Positions 11,690-21,133 of a stretch of 64,000 nt of DNA are shown here, piece by piece. The stretch is from Armigeres subalbatus (lineage: Eukaryota; Arthropoda; Insecta; Diptera; Culicidae), in contig NC_085139.1 of NCBI RefSeq assembly GCF_024139115.2, positions 18,013,284-18,077,283 on the forward strand, in the 5' to 3' direction. The translations under genes were made by a program, and so were the position numbers. The notes under the pieces are model-generated. The model saw only the letters and a program-made list of their open reading frames with translations. It was not told the DNA's origin and ran no database searches. Numbering within the stretch: position 1 is the first letter of the stretch; every line of letters starts with the position of its first letter.

Positions 11690-12775
11690 GCCGTTTTGCC
11701 GAATACCGTTCGGCCGAATGCCATTTGGCCGAAAGTTGTTTGACCGAATATACCATTAGGCTGAACAGACTATTAGGCCGAAAGTCATTTGGTCGAAAGG
11801 GTCATATAGCCGAATAGGTCTTTTGGCCGAAAGAGACATTTGGCCGAACGGAGACGAGCCAGCCTCGGGCTGAAAGTGGCCCTAATAAAGATACAAAAAA
11901 AAAACATTTGGCCGAATAGGTCATTTGGCCAGATGTCTCATTTCTCACTCCTTACTGTGAAAAGTGAAAAGTGAGAAGTGGGTAGAGAGACATCTCACTT
12001 ATCACTTCGCATTACTCACTTTTTACAGAGAGAAAATCAGGCCGAAACTCATTTGGTCGACAGGGACATATAGCTGAAAAGATCATTTGGCCGAATAGGT
12101 TATTTGGCAGAATAGGACATTTGACCGAATAGGTCATTTGGCCGAATGTAAAATTTGGTCGAATTGGACATTTGGCTGAATAGGACGTTCGGCCGAATAG
12201 AACATTTGACCGAATAGGACATTAGGCCAAACAAGACAGACGTCTCATTTCTCACTGCTCACTTTTTACTATGAGAAATGAGACGTCTCACTCCTCATTC
12301 CTCATTTCTCACTCCTCAATGTTGAAAGTGAAAAGTGAGAAGTGAGAAGTGGGTAGTGAGACGTCTCACTTATCACTTCGCATTACTCACTTTTACTGTG
12401 AGAAGTGAGAAATAAGGAGTGAGAAGTGAGACGTCTCACTTCTCTCTCCTCATTTCTCACTTCTCACAGTAAAAGTGAGAAGTGAGAGATGAGTAGTAAT
12501 ACGTCTGTCCTGTTCGGCCAAACGTACTATTCGACCAAATGTCCAATTCGGCCTAATGTCCTATTCGGCCAAATCTCCAATTCGGTGAAATGTCCTTCTC
12601 GGCTAAATGTCCTACTCGGCCAAATGTCCTATTCGGCCAAATGTTCTATTCGACCAAATGTTCTATTCGACCAAATGACCTATTCGGCCAAATGGCTTTC
12701 GGTCAGATGGGTTTCAGCCTAATGGTTTATTCGGCCTAGTGGCATTCGGCCAAATGGCAAATGGCCAGGCACGCT
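11690..12775. mobile_element. Fold-back element of inverted 17-bp TTCGGCC tandem repeats
   Basis: The left arm (11700-12230) consists of degenerate tandem 17-bp units of the form CATTTGGCCGAATAGGT. The right arm (12515-12760) carries the reverse complement, CCTATTCGGCCAAATGT. Between them is a second inverted simple repeat built from GTGAGAAGTGAGA and its complement TCTCACTTCTCAC. The whole is therefore a nested fold-back: outer inverted 17-mers and inner inverted 'GAAGTGAGA' repeats. A second copy with the same order lies at 19630-20370. The left arm carries an inserted tail fragment at 11850-11906. There is no coding capacity. The family is familiar from Aedes genomes; its mobilising machinery is not evident here. 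Confidence 0.75.
11850..11906 (+). mobile_element. Short poly(A)-tailed dispersed element tail inserted in the TTCGGCC repeat
   Basis: GACGAGCCAGCCTCGGGCTG is followed by AAAGTGGCCCTAATAAAGAT and a run of A. It interrupts the TTCGGCC array. The same block recurs at 17286-17322 with its own A-run, and its terminal AGTCTCGCTAATAAAGAC-type end at 18430-18462. Short size, an A-rich 3' end and recurrence suggest retroposed tails of a SINE or LINE. Confidence 0.6.
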
Positions 12776-12876
12776 CTTGGCTCATGTTGTGCTCAGAGTG
12801 CAGCTCTGCGGCTGGGATCGAACGCCGGCCTGCGAGGTGGGTGTAAGACACGCTTACCACTCAACCACCGGTGCCG
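12776..12876 (-). mobile_element. tRNA-like SINE head (pol III A and B boxes)
   Basis: On the minus strand this reads GACGGCACCGGTGGTTGAGT, then GGTAAGCG about where an A box belongs, and GGCGTTCGATCCCAGCCGC, a good match to the GGTTCGANTCC B box. Spacing and a cloverleaf-like D arm resemble a tRNA gene, but the 3' side runs straight into TTCGGCC repeats with no acceptor-stem partner. It is therefore read as a tRNA-derived SINE or pseudo-tRNA rather than a functional tRNA gene. Confidence 0.6.
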
Positions 12877-13074
12877 TCAAATTAGAATGTTTTAGAAAAA
12901 GGAATTCAGAGCAATGAAGTTTATTTTATCAAAACCATGAGAACACGCGAATAAATAGCATAAATCACAAAATCGAAATTCATGAAACCATGTGACGGTT
13001 TCAAGTATATTGATGAAACTGTAAATGTATCAACATGTCTAATACAAGTAAAAAAAATCAAAATCGGTGGAATG

Positions 13075-13215
13075 CGTGATTGACCGATTTTCGGCTCAGA
13101 GACACTAGAAACGAGACACTGAAGACGGCCTAACAAGTGAGGTCCAAAAACGTTTCTGTAAAGATAACAAAACGTAGTTAATATGAATGGATAGAACTAA
13201 ACTCGTCTTAGACAG
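13075..13215 (-). repeat. Inverted copy of the CATAAGACGAGTTTAG dispersed repeat
   Basis: GAGACACTGAAGACGGCCTA and, further on, ACTAAACTCGTCTTAGAC are the reverse complement of blocks at 4458-4580, in the expected order with internal divergence. No gene. Confidence 0.55.
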
Positions 13216-13654
13216 TGGGCATCTATTTGCGTTCGGTTATTCAAAGTCCAGGTTGGACCTGACTCTGGTTTTAAACTTGGTTTGAATGGCATAAGGAAAC
13301 AACGCCCCACACGTCGACCAAAGTTATACTGGTATCGCGTGTGGAGACGCGTGGTACAACGTAGGTTAGTGCTGTCAGGGCGTTATGCATCGCAAAATAG
13401 TTAGATTCAAATTTCTTGGTTAGCGCTGATAATATCCGAGTAATTGATTATTTAATTCATTCAATCAACTTGATATCAATAGAACTAAAACATTCTTGTG
13501 AAAAAAAAGAATAAAAAGGGGAAATTTTTTTATATATAGAACGAATAGATAAAGATTGTCCAACAATTCAACGAATGTTTTTTTATTTTCAAATGCAATT
13601 TCGCCAAATGGAACATTGGATGATTGGATGATTCTCTCTTCTTGTTGAGTGCGG

Positions 13655-13755
13655 TGTAAAGCGATGGGTATCTAGTTAGCCATGCGAGCAAAGGCATAGG
13701 ATTGCCAATTGAGAGGTTGAGAGTTCGTCTCTCAGTTTGGCCTAGGATGCTTTTT
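13655..13755 (+). repeat. Possible tRNA-derived SINE fragment
   Basis: GGGTATCTAGTTAGCCATGC is followed 45 bases later by GAGAGTTCGTCTCTCAG, an imperfect B-box-like block, and then a T-rich stretch. Spacing fits a tRNA-derived head but both boxes deviate. Weak call. Confidence 0.35.
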
Positions 13756-13809
13756 TTCAGATTCTATACCATGTTCTGAGTGTCCTCCGAAAAATTAAAC
13801 TAAAAATGG

Positions 13810-14007
13810 TACAGTCAAACCTCCATGAGTCGATGTTCTATGACTCGATATCGACTCATGGAAGCAAATTATGCCATATTAAAAAATATTTTCTGGGTTA
13901 CTGTGATGGTCCCTTCAAACGGCTTTCCAAAGATTTGCTATTCCTCATCTCGATATTTCCATGAGTCGATGGTCCCTTCAATATCGACTCATGGAGGTTT
14001 GACTGTA
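13810..14007. mobile_element. Tc1/mariner-type MITE with 28-bp inverted ends
   Basis: TA is followed by CAGTCAAACCTCCATGAGTC at 13812, and the element ends with the inverted partner ATCGACTCATGGAGGTTTGACTG at 14005, then TA. Internal copies of CGACTCATGG give further dyads. It is 194 bp without coding capacity. The CAGTCAAACC end and TA duplication suit Tc1/mariner mobilisation. A truncated relative is at 16700-16863. Confidence 0.82.
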
Positions 14008-14579
14008 GTAGAATCCATTTTTTAAGTCACCCTAAGAGAATGAATATTCAAGCAACGTCTAACAATATACCCTTTGTCGTCAATTGAGTTTGTTACTGAC
14101 AAACGCACCTCGCAACAAACCTTTGTCAGAACACAAACACAAAATGACAAGAATCATTTGCCTTGCATTCTCTGACTTTTCCGAAAATACGATGCATATT
14201 TTGTAATCATAATTAGATTCTCGAATATTTCCATAAAAGCAGAAACTATGATAGCATAAAACCAAAGTTTGCTGTACAGATAATACAAAATATTAAAATG
14301 AAAAATTAGCAACAAAAATGTCTTCTTTTTCGGATCTTTGTCATTATTATCTCTGACAAAAACAAAGGATTGTCGTACGTTCTATTTTGTCGCATGTTTC
14401 ACATGCGCATCCAAGAAAAATTGATTCCCTGACCACTCTAGTATCAATTGTACTGGCCACATAACATATTCATTTAACTGGCAAGAACAGGAAAGCTTTC
14501 ATCTAATCACCGTGGAAATGCTGGTAGAACACTAAGTTGAAAAATAGCCCAAGTTCTAGATGGAATGTAGAACCATTGA
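14008..14579. other. Intron 3, no recognisable gene
   Basis: AT-rich sequence. A short inverted pair built around TTTGTCAGA and TCTGACAAA occurs at about 14120-14360 but is not bounded clearly enough to define an element. Confidence 0.4.
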
Positions 14580-14930
14580 AGAAGACTACAAAGCTATGAA
14601 AGAAGGCAATGCTTTAATGATCGTATCTGGGCAGTGTAAGGCAAAGTGAGGAGATAATGCTTCCCTCAAATGAATACGTTTGCTCGGTATGATAAACGTA
14701 TATGCCCGGTTTAAAGCAAAGGGGAAAAATAAGGCTTTCTTAAAATAAACGCATCTGCCCGGTATAATGCTAAAGGAGGAGATAATGCCTTCTTTAGATG
14801 ATAGCATCGCCCGGTATAAAGGGAAAGGAAATGTTAATGCCTTCTTCATATATTATTGGAGGAGATAGTGCCTTCTTTAAATGACCTCGTCTAGCCAGTA
14901 TTAAACGAAAGAAAAAGATTTTTTTTTACA
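14580..14930. repeat. Degenerate tandem repeat, unit about 65-70 bp
   Basis: About five imperfect copies of a unit combining a GCCCGGTATAAAG-like block, an AGGAGATAATGCC block and TTCTTTAAATGA occur at roughly 14600, 14665, 14740, 14800 and 14860. Copies differ by substitutions and small indels. No coding signal. Confidence 0.6.
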
Positions 14931-15630
14931 CGTCTGTCCGTAATAAGGCAAGGAGAGAATGTAATTCTTTCACGTGCGTGGAGCGTGCTTACCATAATAC
15001 AGGGATGGTGTGTGCAGAGCCGTAGCGTGCATTCCCGTGCATTGGCGAAATCTGTTTTGGGCGCCCCTCTCTTACTAAAAAAAGACGTGCAATATTCTGC
15101 ATTCCAACTAATATTTGAATAACACTTGTAAATAAGATTAAAAATATTAGTGGATTGAAGATGCTTCAAATAGTAAGCAGTATTTGGCGGTTTGCTCCTG
15201 ACAAATTATGCAATTTTGTGATCTTTATTTGCTCGATATGGCAAAATATGTCAGGACCTTTGCAGTGTCGTTGTGTGTTTTTTGTGTGTGTTCTCTGAAT
15301 CAATGAACCCCGGTATAAGCCATTTGAGAGAAAAAAGGCCCTACATAATTTGTTCAACTGAATGGTTTCAGTAACAGTCCAAATTGGAAATAAACTGATC
15401 CACAATTTTCAAATATCTTTGTTAATATGAGATTTTTAGACATATTCCAAGGAGCAACCGGTTCAGGAAGTCTCAGAAGAACCAAAATAGCGGTCAAAAC
15501 TAAGACCAAACCATTCTACAGGTTTATTTCAGATGAAAGGAATATTCTTTGTTTTCTCTAGATTACTCAAAATATCCTCAGCATACTTAGAACTTTGGAT
15601 TTTGTAGTCGATTTTTTAATCGCTCCTGTA

Positions 15631-15820
15631 GGGGGAAAGACGGCTTTGGCAGGTTTTTTTTTCTATTATTGGCAGGGGAGTTTTGTCGACCGAATTTTAT
15701 GAAATTTGGCCACAATATTCTTTGATATGCAAAGAATGTTTAGGCCAAATTTGAGCATAATCAGTCATAAAAAACCCCTGACAATAATAGAACAAAACCT
15801 GCCAAAGCCGTCATTCCCCC
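15631..15820. mobile_element. Palindromic MITE, TA target site, GGGGGAAAGACGGC ends
   Basis: It is flanked by TA at 15629-15630 and 15821-15822. The left end GGGGGAAAGACGGCTTTGGC pairs with the right end GCCAAAGCCGTCATTCCCCC, with one mismatch, and the pairing extends through AGGTTTT and TTATTGNCAGGGG inside. It is 190 bp with no coding capacity. Confidence 0.82.
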
Positions 15821-15850
15821 TAACTAATAAAATTGTTCTATTCTGACCAG

Positions 15851-16258
15851 GTTTTGCAGAAATCGCTCTCAATAGATAACGAACAACGATAAAAGAGAGG
15901 CAAAAACTGTTCCGAATCATAACAAGCCATGATAACAAATCTATCAAACTTGTATACAAGTGCGAAAAAACAGAATCGGATAGGCAACCCCCACAGCAAA
16001 ATGGTGATTCTCGCTTTGTTTTCGCTTATTTCGCGTTGATTACTGCACAGCTGTGTAGAACAAGTTGAAATAGATCATCAGAGCCAGTGCTCCCCGCAGT
16101 TGGAGCTTTCTAAAAGAAATTTATCATGAGGTGTAGCCTCCCGAATCAGTTCTCTATCATGACAGCTTGCGAAAAAAGTCACTCTACATATCGTATATGT
16201 AATACAGAGATGATAAGTGAGAGACTTGTTCATTCTCTTTAGGATTCAATCCCTGATT
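15851..16258 (+). repeat. Dispersed repeat, copy 1 (inverted relative to 63413-63780)
   Basis: About 410 bp matching the reverse complement of 63413-63780 throughout: TGCAGAAATCGCTCTCAATA at the start, CACAGCTGTGTAGAACAAGT in the middle and GGATTCAATCCCTGAT at the end. The copies differ by an indel around 15950-16010. No terminal inverted repeat is obvious and there is no coding potential. Class unknown. Confidence 0.7.
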
Positions 16259-16689
16259 CTGAGTGATGACGCCCTTGGCGGGGACCAACCCGGCCAACCG
16301 CACGCTACGGCGCTGTATGGGGCAATTATATGTTTAAAATCTGCTGCTATTCAACACAGCCGTTGTTCAACTGTCATAGAACAAAAACATCCTTTGGATA
16401 ACACTGTACTTCTATATCTTCATAATTTAGTAACACATTTTGGAGGATCAAGAACATCTAATACTATCAAAGGATCTTGAGCTGATAATCTCCAATAATA
16501 CACTATTGGACGTATCTTTGAACGCTGCTCTTATCGGACGCATACAGTCGATTGCAAGTAATTGTTTCATTCGGTGAAATGATGCATTCGGAGAATTGGA
16601 TTTTGGGAATTGTCATACAATCATAGATCAGAAAATTCACGAAACCTATACTGCAAAACAGCATGAATCTCAATCTGTTGCTAGAGTTT

Positions 16690-16863
16690 GACTCGTGGCT
16701 GACCTCCAATATTCATATTTGGAAAACATTATGGATCCTAAGCACATCAGGACTATTTTTTTTCTGGGTTACTGTGAACTTTTCAAGGATAATCTATTCT
16801 ACATCTCGATATTTCCATGAATCGATGATCCCTTCAAAATCGACTCATAGAGTTTTGACTGTA
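16690..16863. mobile_element. Truncated copy of the 13810 Tc1/mariner-type MITE
   Basis: From TTTTCTGGGTTACTGTGA (16757) to TTTTGACTGTA (16863) the sequence follows 13890-14006, including ATCTCGATATTTCCATGA and a degenerate CGACTCATAGAG end. The left inverted end is missing or too diverged to find. Confidence 0.65.
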
Positions 16864-17481
16864 TTATTGAAAGTATTTGAAAAGTATTCTTGAGGCGAGC
16901 ATTTAGATTAGGAGTTTATTGACACACATTTAATCGTAGTTTTTATCTAATTTTGCAGTTTTTATGCAGCTGTCTATAATTTAACACCTGCGTAATGGAG
17001 TATTATACTTTGGCCAGCTGGGAATCTGAGAGATCCAACTTTCTCTAAGACAACAATTTCGAAAACAGTTTGGCAACAGTCAGCGCATGCGAGTACGAAA
17101 CTTGTATTTGCCTGATAGACTGCGAAAGCATTGGAAATGTATGAAATCTTAAGCGACAACCGCTTCTGAACCCGAGCAGACGATATAAGAGATAAAAGAT
17201 CAGAAGGAAATATCAATATTTTGCACTAAAATATCATGAGAAGATCAAGTTATGCTATTTGTAAGAAGTAATCAATATCATCTGCACGGAGACGAGCCAG
17301 CCTCGGGCTGCAAAAAAAAAATATCATCTGCTATTGGCTTGTGCTCATCCATAACATATCTTGATATAGAAATGATATTTCGGCACAATTTTTTTGAATT
17401 GCTGCCTGTTCTTTTATATCTTATAACAGTCAAGTCCACATCATGTTTTGTTATTCTGTGCATGGCTTCTGCCCGAGTATG
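16864..17481. other. Intron 3, no gene; one A-tailed tail fragment
   Basis: AT-rich. At 17286-17322, GACGAGCCAGCCTCGGGCTG followed by an A-run repeats the tail seen at 11850. Nothing else is recognised. Confidence 0.45.
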
Positions 17482-17610
17482 ATCCCAGTCAACACAAAAC
17501 CGTATATGATGCAACATAAGATGCTAAACTGGAAGCAATATGCGTACATGTTGTATGGAGAAGTACTTATATGGCACCCACATCATACACGATCTTGTGT
17601 TGACTGGGAT
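17482..17610. mobile_element. Small MITE with ATCCCAGTCAACACAA ends
   Basis: ATCCCAGTCAACACAA at 17482 is paired with TTGTGTTGACTGGGAT ending at 17610, a perfect 16-bp terminal inverted repeat. The 129-bp element has no coding potential. The target duplication is not clear. The family is common in mosquitoes as I recall. Confidence 0.8.
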
Positions 17611-17617
17611 GCCGTTT

Positions 17618-17782
17618 GGGGGCCATCCACAAAGTACGCCACGCTCTTAGGGGGGAGGGGGTATTCCGAGCAGTGTGACGATTCATACAAAAATTCTAGA
17701 GGTTTAATACAAAAGTATGACGAAGGGGGAGGGGAGGTTGAAAATCGCCGATGTTTGCGTGACGTTCTTTATGGATCTTCCC
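17618..17782. mobile_element. Small MITE with GGGGGCCATCCACAAAGTAC end
   Basis: The left end GGGGGCCATCCACAAAGTAC, then GCCACGC, pairs with the right end GCGTGACGTTCTTTATGGAT then CTTCCC, giving inverted ends with several mismatches. The interior has G-rich tracts (GGGGGGAGGGGG). This end sequence is a very widespread insect repeat. No coding capacity. Confidence 0.75.
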
Positions 17783-17999
17783 TTGTCGATGATGTTTTTG
17801 AACCTTATAATCCGGAAACAGGTTATTTTAGGACCGAGCAAATTTGAAATAAATTTGGTTTCATTTGCGTCGATTCTATTAAAAATATCAAAAAATCATT
17901 TCGGAAAAAAAGCACCGCGCCTACATTTTTGCACCGGCCGCTGATGCATATTTTTTCACACTGGTTAAAATTTGTAGGAGCATTGTGGAACTTTGTAAA

Positions 18000-19615
18000 A
18001 CTGAACTTCTCGAATATTCACGGAAATATTTTTCCGGACGTCACGTCATGCCCATCATTTCTCTGAAAAAAAAAACCGAAAGAATTTCCTCTGGTATTTC
18101 CTCGAGAAGTTCTAAAGAATATCCTCGAGAAATTCGAAAAAATCGTTTCAGGAAATCAGGCAAAAAAATGCTCGGGAACTTGGAAAAAAAAATGCGAGTT
18201 GAAAAAATTGCCTAGGAAATTTCAAATGAATTTACTTGGAAAATTGAAATGATTTTCCTTGAGAAATTAAAAAAAAATCACTTGTAAAATATGAAAGAAT
18301 TTTCTCGAGTGATGCAAAATAATTTCCAAGAGATATTCAGAAGAGTTTTTTTTTAGAAAATTCAAAAGAATTTCTTCGGGAGATTTGGAAATACTTCCTC
18401 TGGAAGCTCGAAAAAAAGTACTTTGGGAAATAAGTCTCGCTAATAAAGACAAAAAAAAACTTTGGGAAATATAAAAGATTTTCCATATAAAATTCGAAAA
18501 CAAATTCTAAGGGCAACTTAAAAATTAAAAAAAAACTTCTCGAGAATTCTAAAATTTATCCTTGAGAAATACGAAAAATGTCTTTGGCAAATTTGGAATA
18601 ATTCCGGAGGATCGAATGAATTTCCACTGAAAAAAAATATAGAATTTTCTTGGAAAATTTGAAAGAATTTCTTAGAAAATTCGAAAGAATTTCTTTGAGA
18701 AATTCGGAATATTTCCTTGAGATATTAGGAAAAACTACCATGGGAAATTTGGATGAATTTCCTTGGGAAATTCGGGAGAACTTCATTTGAAAATTTGGAA
18801 ACATTTCTTTAGAAAATTCAGAAGGGTTTTTTTCGGAAAAATTTGGAAAAACTTTCTCGGTTAAATCGAAAGTCGAAAGAATTTCCTTGAGAAAATCGGA
18901 AACATTTCCTATGTAAAATCGGAGGTACATCGACACCATCGGGAATACCTTAGGTAAATTTGCGAGAAATTGCTGGAAAAATATGACAGAATTTCCTCAA
19001 AGTATTAGAAAGTCATTTCTTCGGAAATCTTGAAATATTTTCATTGAGAAAATCGAAACAATTTTTTTAGAAAATCATAAGAATCTCTCTGGAAAACTTG
19101 AAAAAAAAACATCCATTAAAAATTTGGAAGAATTTCTTGGGAAATGCGAAAACATTACCTCAGAAAACTTTTTTCGAAAAAAATAGAGGAACTTCCTCGG
19201 CTGGTTCGAAAGAAATGTCTTGGCTTGGCAAATTGAAAAAAAAAACTCTCGAAAAATTTGGGAGATTTTCTTTGTGAACATCGAAAGAATTTCCTTAGGA
19301 AGAGCTTCCTTGGGAAATTCGGAAGAGTTTCTTTGGGAAATGAAAACATTTCCTCAGAAAATGTGGAATTTCTTAGAAAAAAAAATACTACATTGGGTAA
19401 ATTGAAAGAATTTCCTTGGGAAATGTGATCCAATTTCCTCAGGAAATTTGAAAAAAAATCCTCGAGAAACTTGAAAGAGCTTCCTTAATAAGTTCGAAAG
19501 ATTTCCTTGGAAGAATGAAGAAAGAATTTTCTTGCGAAATTTAGAAGAGTTTTCTTGGAAAATTCGGAATTAAATCCTTCGAAAATTCGAAAGAATTTGC
19601 TTGAAAAACTATGGC
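18000..19615. repeat. Satellite A: degenerate 23-bp GAATTTCC/GGAAATTC tandem array
   Basis: Strongly diverged tandem copies of a unit whose best-preserved form is GAATTTCCTTGGGAAATTC plus a four-base linker, giving a 23-bp period. The unit is an interrupted palindrome: 8-bp arm, 3-bp spacer, 8-bp arm. It closely parallels the much more homogeneous satellite B at 24-29.5 kb and looks like an older array no longer being homogenised. A LINE/SINE-like tail (AGTCTCGCTAATAAAGAC plus A-run) is inserted at 18430-18462. It lies in intron 3. Confidence 0.75.
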
Positions 19616-19629
19616 AGGCCACCAAGGCA

Positions 19630-20370
19630 AAAATTGTTTAATCGAATATACCATTTGGCCAAACATACCAATAGCCCGAAAGTCATTTGTCAGAATAGGC
19701 CATTTGGCCGGAAAAGTCATTTGGTCTTACTCTCACTGTGAAAAGTGAGAAATAAGAAGAGAGTGAGAAATAAAAAGAAGAAATAAGAGGATTCTCCTTT
19801 CTCACTTGGCTCTTCTTACTTCACGCAGTGGGAAGTGATAAGTAAGAAATAAGTGGTGAGAAGTAATAATTTGGACGTCTCACTTCTCACTCCTCATCTC
19901 GTACTTCTCACAGTGAAAAGTAAGTAGTGTGAAGTGAATAGTGAGGCGTCCAACTTCTCACTTAACACTAATCACTTTCCACAGTGAGAAGTGAGAGGTG
20001 AGGAGTAAGAAGGGAGTAGTGAGACATCTCACTCCTCATTTCTCACATATCACTATGAAAAGTGAGAAGTGCGAAGTGCGACGTCTCATAACTCACTTCG
20101 CGCTTTTAGAAGTGAGAAATGAGGAGAGAGAAGTGAGATGTCCCATTTCTCACTTCGCACTATTCACTTTTCACAATGAGAAGTCGCAAATAAGTTTTGA
20201 GAAATGAGACGTCCCACTTTTCACACCTTATTTCTCACTTTCACATGACCTATTCGGCCAAATGACTTTCGGCCAGATGGGTCCCGGCCTAATGGTTTGT
20301 TTGGCCTAGTGGAATTCGGCCAAATGGTCTTAGACCGAATGGGTTTTGGCCAAATGACCCTTCCCTATTC
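19630..20370. mobile_element. Second TTCGGCC / GTGAGAAG fold-back element
   Basis: Same architecture as 11690-12775. A short left arm of CATTTGGCC units is followed by a central run of GTGAGAAGTGAGA-type repeats in both orientations and a right arm with TATTCGGCCAAATGACTTTC, CGGCCTAATGGTTTG and GGCCTAGTGGAATTC. These right-arm blocks match 12670-12760 nearly word for word, so the two copies are one family rather than chance low complexity. No coding capacity. Confidence 0.72.
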
Positions 20371-20624
20371 TGTTCATTCTGTGGCATAGTAAGTGAGAAA
20401 AATCAAATTGCCATAAATTTCACTTTCGATGATAATGACAATTAATAAGATTGGGAATTCGCGCAACTCTATTGAAGAATTGCCGATTTAGGTTTTAAAA
20501 ACTACTGAGCAACTTTTAATTGCATGGGAAATCAGTTGCATCTTAATTTATTACTGTAATAAATTGTTTACGTTTTATTCTTCCTGAATGTTTACTCGTG
20601 TGACAACATTCTCACTCAGACATA

Positions 20625-21133
20625 CCGTGCAAACTCAAACTTCGGACGCTTAAGCACTTTCTGATATACAATCATTCTGTTTACTCACATATCAAATCAC
20701 AACGTTCAAATCACCATTGCAATCACTAAGTATAGTATTCATCTTTGAACTATGTATTTTATATGAGCAATATATTGCGAATAACGTTTGCAATTCATGA
20801 AAATGTCCGGCTTGTGTTCGATTCAAACCTCGGACGCCGGCGGGGTTGGATTCATATTTCGGACACGAGGATTCAAACTTCAGACACCTGATTACTCAGT
20901 ACCGGGAAGAATAATTGAAAACAATTCTCACTGACAGCTCAGACTGTCTTTTGATCATTTCATCGCATTGTTTTAACAAGTCTTATTATAATGTTACTAT
21001 ACTAAAATAAGCTAAAACTATTAGTCCTTCCGATCCAGCTTGACGAAACATTTCGATGAAATATTTCAGAAAATTTCCCATACCAATTGAAGCGTCCGAA
21101 GTTTGAGTGTGTCCGAAATTTGATTATCCACGG
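20625..21133. mobile_element. 509-bp DNA element with CCGTG...CACGG ends, TA target site
   Basis: It is flanked by TA (20623-20624 and 21134-21135). The left end CCGTGCAAACTCAAACTTCG pairs with the right-side block GAAGTTTGAGTGTGTCCG and the terminal CACGG, with a short insertion in the right arm. Further CAAACYTCGGACRC-like motifs recur internally near 20825-20890. No transposase frame. Non-autonomous TA-site element. Confidence 0.72.

Noticed and set aside
12776..12876. Functional tRNA gene on the minus strand
   Set aside because: The promoter boxes are present but no pairing acceptor stem is seen and the 3' side merges with repeat DNA. A SINE or pseudo-tRNA fits better.
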